From an uncultured Bacteroidales bacterium (GTDB taxonomy: Bacteria > Bacteroidota > Bacteroidia > Bacteroidales > P3), in NCBI GenBank assembly GCA_900314925.1, contig OMXC01000002.1:55061-119060 (forward strand): DNA of 64,000 nucleotides, given 5' to 3'. Below the pieces are notes generated by a model. It saw nothing but the letters and a program-made list of their open reading frames with translations. It did not search any database and was not told the DNA's origin. The position numbers were made by a program, and so were the translations under genes. Positions 1 through 7,917 of this stretch are shown one piece after another. Within the stretch, counting starts at the first letter, position 1. Every line of letters begins with the position of its first letter.

Positions 1-14
1 TGCTATCTGTCTCT

Positions 15-536
15 TTACCATACCACTGCGTCTTCGTGGAACCATTGTCCATGGAGCCGTAGCACCTGTTCTATCACGTCGCGCACGCATCCTTTGCCGC
101 CGTCGCAGTGCGATACGTAGTCGCACATATCCTTGATTTCCACCGCCGCGTCGGCAGGGCAGGTGCTGACGCCGGCGCGCTTCAGCATGGGGTAGTCGGG
201 CAGGTCGTCGCCCATGCACAGAACCTCCTCGTCCGTCAGCCCGTTGTCGGCCAGGAACTTGTTGTAGGTGTGTATCTTGTCGCCGCAGCCCGTATAGCAC
301 TGCGTTACACCCAGCATCGCCATGCGGTTGTCTATGCTTGCCGACGTGGCTCCGCTGATGACGGCCACGATGTAGCCTTTCTTCACGGCATACTGCACGG
401 CGTAGCCGTCCTTGATGTTGCCGCAGCGCACCGTCTCGCGGTCGGCGTAGACCCACACGTCGCCGTTGGTCATCACGCCGTCGAAGTCAAAGACGAAAGC
501 GCGGATTTTGTCCAGTTTTTCCTTGTAGTTTATCAT
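15..536 (-). CDS. kdsC: 3-deoxy-D-manno-octulosonate 8-phosphate phosphatase (HAD superfamily)
   Basis: This 173-residue HAD phosphatase probably removes the phosphate from Kdo-8-phosphate in the cytoplasm, a step in making the Kdo of lipopolysaccharide. The HAD motif I, DFDGV, is at residues 17-21 with the two catalytic aspartates. SGAT near residue 57 serves as motif II and GDDLPDYPML is the C-terminal metal-binding motif. There is no cap domain, as expected for KdsC. I start at ATG 534-536, 8 nt after the stop of the upstream gene; the reading frame stays open further upstream but would overlap that gene. It is the last visible gene of a minus-strand operon. Substrate is inferred from family. 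Confidence 0.88.
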   Translation of the reverse strand: MINYKEKLDKIRAFVFDFDGVMTNGDVWVYADRETVRCGNIKDGYAVQYAVKKGYIVAVISGATSASIDNRMAMLGVTQCYTGCGDKIHTYNKFLADNGLTDEEVLCMGDDLPDYPMLKRAGVSTCPADAAVEIKDMCDYVSHCDGGKGCVRDVIEQVLRLHGQWFHEDAVVW

Positions 537-544
537 TGTTTTGT

Positions 545-1858
545 CTATGGTTTGGCTATGTCGAGCATCTTTTCGTATACGTCGCGCCACCCCTGCCATC
601 CGAAGAGCTCGCTGAGGTTCTGGTTGTGCATTATGCAGCAGAAGTCGCCGCCCACTTTGCGTACGGCTTCCACAAGCCTGCCGTAGGTCTCCACGGCCTC
701 TTCCGGGGTCTGTCGCATGTACTTCTGCAGGGTGGTGTCCATGACGCAGAAGGGGTGTATCGTGAGCACCGTCTCTGTGTCGCGGTCGAGGTCGTAGAAT
801 GGGTACGGCACACTGATGCCTGCCCGGAATCCGATGGTCTCCGAGTAGCCCATGGTGTAGTCGTCCTTGATGCCTGCGTGGAGCAGCATGCGGTAGCTCG
901 CCGGCAGCTTCAGCCGCAGGAAGTGGTAGCGCGACCTGAATATCGGGTGGTGAAGTATCTCTTCGAGCCGTTTGCTTTCAATGTCTATCTTGCGAGGCTC
1001 CTCCGGTGAATAGTAGCCGGGGTGTATGCCCATGTGTGCGTAGTCGTCGAGGTGCTGCAGCAGGTCCCTCGTGTGGGGGTTCAGGTGGTTCGACGGCTTG
1101 TCGTACTGGCCGTAGTCGGCCAGCAGTGCGAAGAACTGCAGCCGTGAGCCGGGCACCTTCTTACGCTGCTCCAGCATGTAGTCGAAGGTGTCGAAGGGGT
1201 CGTCCTCGCGGTGGCACAGTACCCTTATGCGGCGCTTCACTTCCGTGTAGTCGCGTCTCCCGAAGAGGTCGCGCAGCAGGCCCATCACGGTGCGGAACAG
1301 TCCCTTGTGCAGGTAGCACCATGCCGCGTCGATGTCCACCGTCTGCACCAGGTGGTAGCTCCTCGGTGTCAGGCCGATGCCGGGGTAACGCTCCGTCAGC
1401 TTGTTGCGCAGCATGACGGCCCACTGGTCCACCACGGGCTGGTCTATGAATCCGGCCTGCACCGCCAGGCTCTGGTCGGCGGTGTAGCGTCCATGCTCGT
1501 CCTCGCTGTGCGGCAGGTATTCCTCGTAGCGGCTCACCATGTAGAAGGTCGCCGCCAGCAGGTCGAAGCTGAAGTCTATGTCGCGTCCGTGCACGGGGAA
1601 CAGCGTCCATTGCCCGTCGGTCAGCGTCGGCCGTGGCTCCTGGTCTTCTATCGACGTGCTCGTCAGCAGGCCGCAGCTCTTGATGAACAGGCCGTCGCCC
1701 ACGCGTTTCGGGCCGTAGCACAGCTTCGGGCCGTCGTGCTGCTCGAAGTAGGCGGCGTCGGTGGTGATGCTGAACTCGGTGCGCAACAGATGCTTGAACA
1801 GCACGTTGAGTGTATATCCCGTCCTGTTCGTCAGCCGTGGTGTGTATATCAGTAGCAT
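545..1858 (-). CDS. Polysaccharide deacetylase-like protein (DUF7033 family)
   Basis: A 437-residue protein of the DUF7033/polysaccharide-deacetylase type common in Bacteroidales. The deacetylase-like half carries TVDIDAAW at residues 173-180 and HMGIHPGYYS at 275-284, where metal and catalytic residues of NodB-like enzymes lie. There is no clear signal peptide, so it may act in the cytoplasm or at the inner membrane. Its ATG abuts the TAG of the upstream LD-carboxypeptidase and kdsC follows after 8 nt, so the genes are cotranscribed. Context with kdsC suggests an envelope carbohydrate substrate, but the substrate is unknown. Confidence 0.75.
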   Translation of the reverse strand: MLLIYTPRLTNRTGYTLNVLFKHLLRTEFSITTDAAYFEQHDGPKLCYGPKRVGDGLFIKSCGLLTSTSIEDQEPRPTLTDGQWTLFPVHGRDIDFSFDLLAATFYMVSRYEEYLPHSEDEHGRYTADQSLAVQAGFIDQPVVDQWAVMLRNKLTERYPGIGLTPRSYHLVQTVDIDAAWCYLHKGLFRTVMGLLRDLFGRRDYTEVKRRIRVLCHREDDPFDTFDYMLEQRKKVPGSRLQFFALLADYGQYDKPSNHLNPHTRDLLQHLDDYAHMGIHPGYYSPEEPRKIDIESKRLEEILHHPIFRSRYHFLRLKLPASYRMLLHAGIKDDYTMGYSETIGFRAGISVPYPFYDLDRDTETVLTIHPFCVMDTTLQKYMRQTPEEAVETYGRLVEAVRKVGGDFCCIMHNQNLSELFGWQGWRDVYEKMLDIAKP

Positions 1859-2773
1859 CTATCTCGTTATTGGACTGATTGTGTTTCTGTTGCCAACTGC
1901 CAGCCGTAGCTTCGTGCCCAGCTGCAGGGCGCGGTTGGCGGGGCCGAGGTGGCCTATGGGGGCGCCGAAGGCCACAGGGTAGTGTTTGTCGGCAACGGCC
2001 TCCATCACAATCTCTTCTGCCGTGTGGCCCCAGGGGGTGGTGTTGTCGTGCATGTCCGTCAGGCCTCCGACGACGAGCGCCGCCAGGCCGTCGAGCATGC
2101 CGGCGCGCCGCAGGGCCTGCATCATGCGGTCGATGTGGTAGAGGTACTCGTCGAGGTCTTCGATGAACAGTATCTTGCCGTGTGTATCTATCTGTGAACG
2201 TGAGCCGAGCAGGCTGTACAGTATGCTGAGGTTGCCGCCCGTCGCAACCCCTTCGGCCGCGCCTTGGCGGTCCATCGGGTGGCTGTCCCAGACGATGGCC
2301 TGCGGCTCGCCGAAGAGGGCCTGTCGCAGGCTCTCGGTGGCGGGGCAGGGGCTGCCGTTGGCCGGGAAGTTGATGGGCATGGTGGCGTGGAGCGTCGGCA
2401 GGCCGAGGGTGGCCTGCACATGGCTGTGCAGCACCGTGGCGTCGCTGTAGCCCACTATCCACTTGGGCTGCAGGGCGAAGCGCGAGAAGTCGAGCTTGTC
2501 GATGATGCGTACTGTGCCGTAGCCGCCGCGGGCGCAGAGGATGGCCTTCGTCGACGGGTCGTCGAGCAGCCCCTGCAGCAGTGCCGCGCGGTGTATATCG
2601 CTGCCCGCCAGCTGGTTATGCCGTTCGTAGAGCCCGTCGGGCACCACTACCTCAAGCCCCCACGCCTGGAGTGTCCTTATGGCCGGGGCCATCTCCTCGG
2701 GGCTCACGGCGCGCGCCGGTGCCGCCAGGGCCACACGGTCGCCCGTCCGCAGGTATGGTATTGCAGGCTGCAT
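1859..2773 (-). CDS. LD-carboxypeptidase (peptidase family S66)
   Basis: A 304-residue S66 serine peptidase. The family includes LdcA, which trims the terminal D-Ala from tetrapeptide stems during peptidoglycan recycling, and MccF. The Ser-Glu-His triad can be placed at S110 (GYSD), E205 (FIEDLDE) and H275 (GAPIGH). No signal peptide is seen, so it is probably cytoplasmic. I start at ATG 2771-2773, 2 nt after the stop of the metallopeptidase gene; the longer open frame is an overlap artefact. A lipoprotein paralogue lies at 7918-9018, which suggests that the two copies act in different compartments. Confidence 0.85.
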   Translation of the reverse strand: MQPAIPYLRTGDRVALAAPARAVSPEEMAPAIRTLQAWGLEVVVPDGLYERHNQLAGSDIHRAALLQGLLDDPSTKAILCARGGYGTVRIIDKLDFSRFALQPKWIVGYSDATVLHSHVQATLGLPTLHATMPINFPANGSPCPATESLRQALFGEPQAIVWDSHPMDRQGAAEGVATGGNLSILYSLLGSRSQIDTHGKILFIEDLDEYLYHIDRMMQALRRAGMLDGLAALVVGGLTDMHDNTTPWGHTAEEIVMEAVADKHYPVAFGAPIGHLGPANRALQLGTKLRLAVGNRNTISPITR

Positions 2774-2775
2774 GT

Positions 2776-3627
2776 TTACAGTTGGTTGTAGTTCTGCGAG
2801 AAGGTGTCGCCGCCGCGCAGGTCGCCCGTGGTGAGGCCTTTGCGCAGCCATTTCACACGTTGTGCCGATGTGCCGTGGGTGAAGCTCTCGGGCATCACCT
2901 GGCCGCGGGCGCGTTTCTGCAGGTAGTCGTCGCCAATCTTCTGCGCCGCGCCTATGGCCTCCTCGAGGTCGCCGTCCTCCAGCGAGCCGAACATCTTGTT
3001 CTCGTGGTAGCCCCACACGCCGGCGTAGTAGTCGGCCAGCAGTTCGATGCGCACGCTCATGCGGTTCTTCTCGGCGTCGCCCATGCGCGCCATCTGGCTG
3101 TGGGCCTGGTCGAGGGTGCCCAGCAGGTGCTCCACGTGGTGGCCCACCTCGTGGGCTATGACGTAGGCGTAGGCGAAGTCGCCGCCGGCACCGAGGCTCT
3201 TGGGCATCTCGTTGAAGAAGTCGAGGTCGAGGTACACGCACTCGTCGGCCGAGCAGTAGAAGGGACCCACCGAGGAGCTGGCGCTGCCGCAGCCGCTCTG
3301 CACCGAGCCCTTGAATATCACCAGCTTGGGTGCGCGGTAGGTGAGGCCCATGCGCTTGAACTGGTCTGCCCAAACGTCCTCAGTCGATGCCAGTATCTGC
3401 AGGGCGAAGGTCTTGAGCTGCTCTTCTTGTGCCGTGGGGGTATATTCCTCGGTCTGTGTGCTTTGGCTGCCGAGCTGCTGTATCACCTCGGTGGGGTTGC
3501 CGCCGAGGAGCAGGGCTATCAGGCCTGCAATGATCACGCCGCCGATGCCAAGGCCGGCTATCTTGCCGCCGCCTTTGCCGCGACGGTCTTCGTAGTTGCT
3601 GCTCTGTCGTCTTCCGTTCAGGTTCAT
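2776..3627 (-). CDS. Neutral zinc metallopeptidase (YpfJ/PF04228-like)
   Basis: A 283-residue predicted membrane-anchored zinc peptidase. A glycine-rich basic N-terminus is followed by one transmembrane segment at about residues 23-42 and a periplasmic catalytic domain with HEVGHH at 159-164, the HExxH zinc site. Several cysteines (SGCGSAS, FYCSADEC) match the usual family pattern. I use ATG 3625-3627; a TTG 27 nt upstream is in frame but less likely. It is the first gene of the operon with the LD-carboxypeptidase, the DUF7033 protein and kdsC. The substrate is not known. Confidence 0.82.
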   Translation of the reverse strand: MNLNGRRQSSNYEDRRGKGGGKIAGLGIGGVIIAGLIALLLGGNPTEVIQQLGSQSTQTEEYTPTAQEEQLKTFALQILASTEDVWADQFKRMGLTYRAPKLVIFKGSVQSGCGSASSSVGPFYCSADECVYLDLDFFNEMPKSLGAGGDFAYAYVIAHEVGHHVEHLLGTLDQAHSQMARMGDAEKNRMSVRIELLADYYAGVWGYHENKMFGSLEDGDLEEAIGAAQKIGDDYLQKRARGQVMPESFTHGTSAQRVKWLRKGLTTGDLRGGDTFSQNYNQL

Positions 3628-3746
3628 GGTGATATTTTTAGTGTTTGTTGACAATAACGGACGTCGTTTTTTTTTATTGCCTTGTCGCGGAGATTATTTT
3701 TAGATTGAATATATTTACGTCCCTTTTCCGCCATGCCGCCGCCATG

Positions 3747-3843
3747 GAGTCCCTACGGCCCCCCTACGGACCCCCTTCGGCCGTTCTTCAGTGGAAGGCC
3801 GTAGAAAGGCCGAAGGAGGGCCGAAGGGGGGCCGTAGGGACTC
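3747..3843. repeat. 11-nt-unit palindromic array, copy A
   Basis: The element parses into 11-mers, first as CCCTACGGCCC-type units, then the apex TTCTTCAGTGG, then complementary AAGGCCGAAGG-type units. Its ends pair perfectly over 18 bp (3747-3764 with 3826-3843). It lies just beyond the tRNA-Val terminator and upstream of the metallopeptidase gene. The rest of the 3628-3871 gap holds AT-rich sequence with no ORF or clear promoter. Confidence 0.9.
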
Positions 3844-3871
3844 AGGGGAGGCGGCGAAAGGCGGGGGCGGT

Positions 3872-3907
3872 AAAAAAGAAAACCCTGCAACCGCTACGGT
3901 TGCAGGG
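3872..3907 (-). terminator. Intrinsic terminator of tRNA-Val
   Basis: An 11-bp perfect stem (3883-3893 with 3897-3907, loop CTA) lies directly after the encoded CCA of the tRNA. On the minus strand it is followed by a T-rich tract (A-rich at 3872-3882 on the plus strand). Confidence 0.85.
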
Positions 3908-3908
3908 G

Positions 3909-3986
3909 TGGTGATCTGTACAAGATTTGAACTTGTGACCTCTTGCCTGTCAAGCAAGCGCTCTAAACCAACTGAGCTAACAGATC
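3909..3986 (-). tRNA. tRNA-Val (anticodon GAC)
   Basis: The minus strand folds as a cloverleaf. The 7-bp acceptor pairs GATCTGT with ACAGATC, the D-arm has GCTC/GAGC, the anticodon stem is CTTGC/GCAAG with loop TTGACAG (anticodon GAC, valine), and the T-arm contains TTCAAAT. The discriminator is A, and CCA is encoded (TGG at 3909-3911 on the plus strand). A promoter precedes it and a terminator follows, so it is a single-gene unit. Confidence 0.97.
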
Positions 3987-4022
3987 ATTTTTGGTGTCGG
4001 ATTTCGCTCGTGAAATCGGGTG

Positions 4023-4053
4023 CAAAAGTACACACATTTTTCAAACTGGCAAA
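4023..4053 (-). promoter_or_regulatory. Bacteroidota promoter of tRNA-Val
   Basis: On the minus strand TTTG (4050-4053) is followed after 19 nt by TACTTTTG (4023-4030), matching the TTTG/TAnnTTTG consensus. The -33 box sits in an extended TATTTTGCCA context also seen before lysS and the SPFH gene. Confidence 0.8.
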
Positions 4054-4072
4054 ATATTTTTTCATTTTTTTG

Positions 4073-4080
4073 TATCTTTG
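4073..4080 (+). promoter_or_regulatory. -7 element for the DUF2147 gene
   Basis: TATCTTTG fits the Bacteroidota -7 consensus and lies 20 nt before the ATG at 4101. No convincing TTTG -33 box is visible. The region is shared with the divergent tRNA promoter. Confidence 0.65.
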
Positions 4081-4100
4081 CAGCAACAAACGACAACGAA

Positions 4101-4565
4101 ATGAAAGGAATCAGACTTCTGATGTTGCTGGCTGTCATGCTGTTGGGTGGCCAGTCGGCACTGGCGCAAAATGCGCTCAACAACAATGGCGACAACATCG
4201 TCGGCGAGTACGAAGGCATGCAAAACGACGACCGTTTCAAGGCCAAAATCGTAAAATTGACCGACGGCACCTACCGTGCGCAGATAACCTGGCTGGAGCG
4301 CGACCGCGATGCCAAGGGCAACAAAATACTCGACACCAAGAATCCCGACAAGAGCCTCCGCAGCACGCCGGCCGACCGCATCGTGATATTCTCCGGCCTC
4401 AAGTACGATGCCCGCAAGCACGAGTGGAACGGCACCAAGATCTACGACCCGCAGCGCGGCGTGCGCGCCAAGCTCGTGGCCGAGTTTGCCGACGACGGGC
4501 GCCTGGCGCTCACGGGCTCCGTGCTGGTCATCAGCGAGACTGTATACTGGAAGAAAATCAAATAG
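4101..4565 (+). CDS. Secreted DUF2147 domain protein
   Basis: A 154-residue protein with a signal peptide (MKGIRLLMLLAVMLLGGQSALAQ), so probably periplasmic or outer-membrane associated. The mature part follows the DUF2147 pattern: an early GxY segment (IVGEYEGM), IVKLTDGTYRAQITWLE, then a conserved central region and ETVYWKKIK at the C-terminus. DUF2147 is a small beta-rich domain of unknown function. The next gene begins 9 nt downstream, so the two are probably cotranscribed from the TATCTTTG promoter. Confidence 0.8.
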   Translation: MKGIRLLMLLAVMLLGGQSALAQNALNNNGDNIVGEYEGMQNDDRFKAKIVKLTDGTYRAQITWLERDRDAKGNKILDTKNPDKSLRSTPADRIVIFSGLKYDARKHEWNGTKIYDPQRGVRAKLVAEFADDGRLALTGSVLVISETVYWKKIK

Positions 4566-4574
4566 CCCTGCACT

Positions 4575-5219
4575 ATGGCCGACAACTACCTGGAGAAACG
4601 CTACGAGGAGACCCTCGGCTCCGCGCGCCCCAAGGTGAAGCGCGTGGGCAACACCGTGGACTCCCTCCTGCTGCGCAGCCGCAGCCATCGCGGCTACAAC
4701 AAGAACTATGTCGTCTCGCGCGCCGAGCTGGAGCGCATCGTGGGTGTGTGCACCAAGCTGCCTTCGGGCTGCAACCAGCAGGTGCTCCGCTACTGGCTGG
4801 TGACCAAGGACACCGGCGCCGACCGTGTGCTGCCGCTCATCAAGGTCGGCGCCGCCCTGCCGGAGCTGCACCTGCCACTGCCGGGCACCGAGCCGGAGGC
4901 TTTCATCGTCTGCTGCTCCGCGGCGCCGGAGGGCAAGCTCGTCGACATAGACCTCGGCATAGCCCTGCAAAGCATGGCCCTCAAGGCCGTGGAGATGGGG
5001 CTCAACACCCTGATGATTGGCGCCTTCAACCGCGAGAAGCTGCGCGAGGCGCTGGCGCTGCCCTGCGAGCCGCTGATGCTTTTGGCCGTGGGCAAAGGCA
5101 CCGACCGCATTGAGCTGGTGCCCACAGCCGCCGACGCTCCGCGCGCCTACTACCGTCGCGGCGGCGTGCACTATGTGCCAAAGGTGCGTCTCGACGACCT
5201 CATCCTCAACCATGCGTAG
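4575..5219 (+). CDS. Nitroreductase family protein
   Basis: A 214-residue flavoprotein of the nitroreductase fold. RSHRGY near residues 35-40 resembles the FMN-contacting arginine segment, KLPSGCNQQ is the usual PSx(C/S)NxQ motif, and DIDLGIALQSMALKAVEMGLNTLMIGAF is the typical helix-strand segment. It probably uses FMN and NAD(P)H; the physiological substrate is unknown. It follows the DUF2147 gene by 9 nt and overlaps comEC by 8 nt (5212-5219), so the three genes are translationally close. A second nitroreductase is at 25710-26462. Confidence 0.85.
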   Translation: MADNYLEKRYEETLGSARPKVKRVGNTVDSLLLRSRSHRGYNKNYVVSRAELERIVGVCTKLPSGCNQQVLRYWLVTKDTGADRVLPLIKVGAALPELHLPLPGTEPEAFIVCCSAAPEGKLVDIDLGIALQSMALKAVEMGLNTLMIGAFNREKLREALALPCEPLMLLAVGKGTDRIELVPTAADAPRAYYRRGGVHYVPKVRLDDLILNHA

Positions 5220-6459
5220 GGCTCCGCTGGTGCCTGTGGCGCTGGCGTTCATGGCCCTTTTGGCTCTCACCGGCGCTCTCGGTCGCGCCGACCGACTGTG
5301 GCACCGCCACTGCCCGCCGCAGGCCTACATGACCGTGTGTGTGAGCGACATGCCCGCCAATTGGGGCGATGTTGCTGGGGTGGGGGGGGGTAAAGTGCTG
5401 AAAATTAATAACATACAGATGTGTGGCGACATCAGGATGTTCTTCCGCGACGACTCGTTGGCACACACTCTGCGCTACGGCGACACGTTGCTCCTGCACG
5501 GCTACCCCGACACGCTGCGCCGCAGCATCTACCTGACGGCTGACCATTACATCGTCACTGGGCGCGACAGCACGTCGTTCCGTGCCCGCAGCGAGGCTAT
5601 TCGCATGCGCCTGCTGCACCGCATGCAGCGAGGGCCACTGGTGGACGGCGCCGTGGCCGAGGCGCTGGCGCTGGGGTGGAAGGGCGGCATCGGCCGCGAC
5701 ACGCGGGCGCACTACCGCGATGCCGGTCTGGCGCATCTGCTGGCGGTCAGCGGACTGCATGTGGGCCTGCTGGCGGCAATGGTGGGGGCGGCATTCTTCT
5801 GGACGGGGCGCGAACGGCGCGGGCGCGTGGTGCGCGGCGGCGCACAGCTCGCGGCGGTGTGGCTCTTCGCTCTGGTTACGGGGCTTGCGCCGTCGACGCT
5901 GCGCGCGGCGCTTATGTTTTCCATGTTCATCGTCAACAGCATGGCGGCCCGGCGCGTGGTGCCGCTCAACCTGCTGGCTTTGGCGGCCATCGTGATGCTC
6001 TGCGCCGACCCGCTGCTGCTCTACGACGTGGGGTGGCAACTGTCGTTCAGCGCCGTGGCGGGCATCCTGTTGGCGCAGCCTGCCATCAGCGCGTTGCGCA
6101 CACCCGTGGGCCAGGCGGCGGCCGTGAGCACGGCGGCCACGCTGGCCACGATGCCCGTGGTGGTGGCCACCTTCCACCGGCTGCCGCTCTACTTCCTGGT
6201 GGCCAATGTGGTTGTGGTGCCAGCGGCGGGCTTCATACTTGGACTCTCTTTGTTGTATATGCTGCTGCCCTGCGCCGTCACGGCGTGGCCGCTGGGGCTG
6301 CTGCTGCGTGGCGTCGACGCGCTTACGGCGTGGGTGGGCTCGCTGCCCTACGCCGTCGCCGAGGACATACACCTCTCAACGCCGCTGTTGCTGGCGCTGA
6401 CGGTGGTGGTCGTTGTGATGTTGCTGTTGCCGCAGATGATTCTGCGCCGCAGCGACTAA
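5212..6459 (+). CDS. comEC: ComEC/Rec2 family DNA uptake channel, short form
   Basis: A 415-residue polytopic inner-membrane protein with the Competence domain; AVSGLHVGLL at about residues 178-186 is its signature. ComEC passes single-stranded DNA across the inner membrane in transformable bacteria. The protein is shorter than typical Bacteroidota homologues: the N-terminal DUF4131-like part is reduced, and there is no C-terminal metallo-beta-lactamase domain. A run of nine G (5382-5390) in the coding sequence, giving VGGG at residues 57-60, could slip and shift the frame. The ATG overlaps the nitroreductase stop, and the 3' end overlaps convergent ung by 4 nt. Confidence 0.85.
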   Translation: MRRAPLVPVALAFMALLALTGALGRADRLWHRHCPPQAYMTVCVSDMPANWGDVAGVGGGKVLKINNIQMCGDIRMFFRDDSLAHTLRYGDTLLLHGYPDTLRRSIYLTADHYIVTGRDSTSFRARSEAIRMRLLHRMQRGPLVDGAVAEALALGWKGGIGRDTRAHYRDAGLAHLLAVSGLHVGLLAAMVGAAFFWTGRERRGRVVRGGAQLAAVWLFALVTGLAPSTLRAALMFSMFIVNSMAARRVVPLNLLALAAIVMLCADPLLLYDVGWQLSFSAVAGILLAQPAISALRTPVGQAAAVSTAATLATMPVVVATFHRLPLYFLVANVVVVPAAGFILGLSLLYMLLPCAVTAWPLGLLLRGVDALTAWVGSLPYAVAEDIHLSTPLLLALTVVVVVMLLLPQMILRRSD

Positions 6460-7133
6460 CCGATGCGTGTCCAGTCTATGGGTGTCTGGCCGGTGCTGCG
6501 CAGGTAGTCGTTGGCACGGCTGAAGTGGCGGCAGCCGAAGAAGCCCCGGTAGGCCGACAGCGGCGAGGGGTGCGGCGCCGTGAGGATGCAGTGGTGCAGA
6601 GGGTTGATGAGCTTGCGCTTGCCGATGGCGTAGCTGCCCCAGAGGAGGAAGACGATGCCTTGGCGGCGCTCGGCGAGGGCCTGGATGGCGGCGTCGGTGA
6701 ACTGCTCCCAGCCGTGGCGCTGGTGGCTGCCGGCGGCGTGCTCGCGCACCGTGAGGGTGGCGTTGAGCAGCAGCACCCCCTGCGCGGCCCAGCCGCTGAG
6801 GTCGCCTCTGGTGGCGGGGATCTGCGTGCCCAGGTCGTCGTTGATCTCCTTGATGATGTTCACCAGTGACGGCGGCACCGGTACCCCTTGCGGCACCGAG
6901 AAGCAGAGGCCCATGGCCTGCCCCGGCTCGTGGTAGGGGTCCTGCCCGATGATGACGGCCTTCACTTTGTCGAAAGGCGTGCTGTCGAACGCCGCGAATA
7001 TCTTGCTGCCCGGCGGATAGCAGGTGTGCTGCTGCCGCTCGGCCACGAGGAAGTTCTTGAGCTCGGCGAAGTAGGGCGCCTCGAACTGCGGCCGCAGCAC
7101 CTCGTACCAGCTGGGGTCTATCTTTACCGCCAT
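6456..7133 (-). CDS. ung: Uracil-DNA glycosylase, family 1
   Basis: A 225-residue cytoplasmic base-excision repair enzyme that removes uracil from DNA. GQDPYH at residues 63-68 supplies the catalytic aspartate (D65), and HPSPLSAY beginning at H188 is the second family-1 signature. Length is typical. It starts 12 nt downstream of the metallo-beta-lactamase hydrolase gene and is probably cotranscribed with it. Its 3' end overlaps comEC tail to tail by 4 nt, so the two messages are complementary at their ends. Confidence 0.96.
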   Translation of the reverse strand: MAVKIDPSWYEVLRPQFEAPYFAELKNFLVAERQQHTCYPPGSKIFAAFDSTPFDKVKAVIIGQDPYHEPGQAMGLCFSVPQGVPVPPSLVNIIKEINDDLGTQIPATRGDLSGWAAQGVLLLNATLTVREHAAGSHQRHGWEQFTDAAIQALAERRQGIVFLLWGSYAIGKRKLINPLHHCILTAPHPSPLSAYRGFFGCRHFSRANDYLRSTGQTPIDWTRIG

Positions 7134-7145
7134 AATACTTAAGCT

Positions 7146-7784
7146 TTAAACCAAGAAAGAGTTGTATTTCCGTTCCTTGCCGATGAGGCTCTCTATGCCG
7201 TGGCCGGGGAGCACGCGGTAGTCGTCGGGCAGGGTGAGGATGCGCGTCTTGAGCTTCTCGATGAGGGTGGGGTAGTCGCCACCCGGCAGGTCGGTGCGGC
7301 CGATGCTGTAGTGGAAGAGGGCGTCGCCGGTGATGACGGCCTTCTCGCTCGGCAGCACGAAGCAGAGGCTCCCCGGGCAGTGCCCCGGCACATAGCGGCA
7401 CTCCACCTCGATGCCACCCACCTTCAGCACGTCATTGTCGTTGAGCTCCACCACCTCCAGGTCGCCCATGTTGTCTACCGCGAAGCCCATGATAGAGCCG
7501 TAGGCCTCGGCCTGCTGCAGCAGCTTGCGCCCCTCGGCGTGCATGCTGACGGGCAGGTGGTAGTGCTCGCAGCATTGGCGCAGCCCCGCGATGTGGTCCA
7601 CGTGGGCGTGGGTGAGCAGTATGTGCGTCACCGTCAGCCCTTGTTGCTCTATATACTGCGTCAGCTGCACGTCCTCGAACGACGCCTCCGGTGCGGGGTC
7701 TACGATGGCGCACTGCCGCGACGCCGTGTCGGCGACGAGGTAGCAGTTGACCTCAAAATGGTTGAACTGGAATTGCTTTATCAT
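7146..7784 (-). CDS. Metallo-beta-lactamase fold hydrolase (glyoxalase II-like)
   Basis: A 212-residue cytoplasmic hydrolase. HAHVDH at residues 59-64 is the HxHxDH binuclear metal site, followed by a histidine in VPGHCPGS, an aspartate in TGDALF and a C-terminal GHG motif, as in GloB-like thioesterases. Likely substrates are thioesters such as S-lactoylglutathione analogues, but glutathione use is doubtful in this lineage. It heads a two-gene minus-strand unit with ung. The 130-nt gap to 7918 holds divergent leaders with no strong consensus promoter. Confidence 0.85.
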   Translation of the reverse strand: MIKQFQFNHFEVNCYLVADTASRQCAIVDPAPEASFEDVQLTQYIEQQGLTVTHILLTHAHVDHIAGLRQCCEHYHLPVSMHAEGRKLLQQAEAYGSIMGFAVDNMGDLEVVELNDNDVLKVGGIEVECRYVPGHCPGSLCFVLPSEKAVITGDALFHYSIGRTDLPGGDYPTLIEKLKTRILTLPDDYRVLPGHGIESLIGKERKYNSFLV

Positions 7785-7917
7785 TGCCTGTGGTTTCTTT
7801 CCTCACTAAAAACGCAACTTGCTTATAAATATTGTTTGCGGTATCAGTATCCTTGGTCTGTACAATATTCTTTGAGGTACGTCGTTAATGAGTAGTAAAG
7901 GACAAAACTAATACAAT

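Noticed and set aside
1161..2462. Long minus-strand alternative frame across the LD-carboxypeptidase and deacetylase genes
   Set aside because: Arg, Ala and Pro-rich translation with no motifs; the adjacent frames encode recognisable proteins.
3747..3843. Copy A as an ordinary intrinsic terminator
   Set aside because: A separate, well-formed terminator already follows the tRNA, and copy A has no T tract, has multi-unit arms and recurs elsewhere between divergent promoters.
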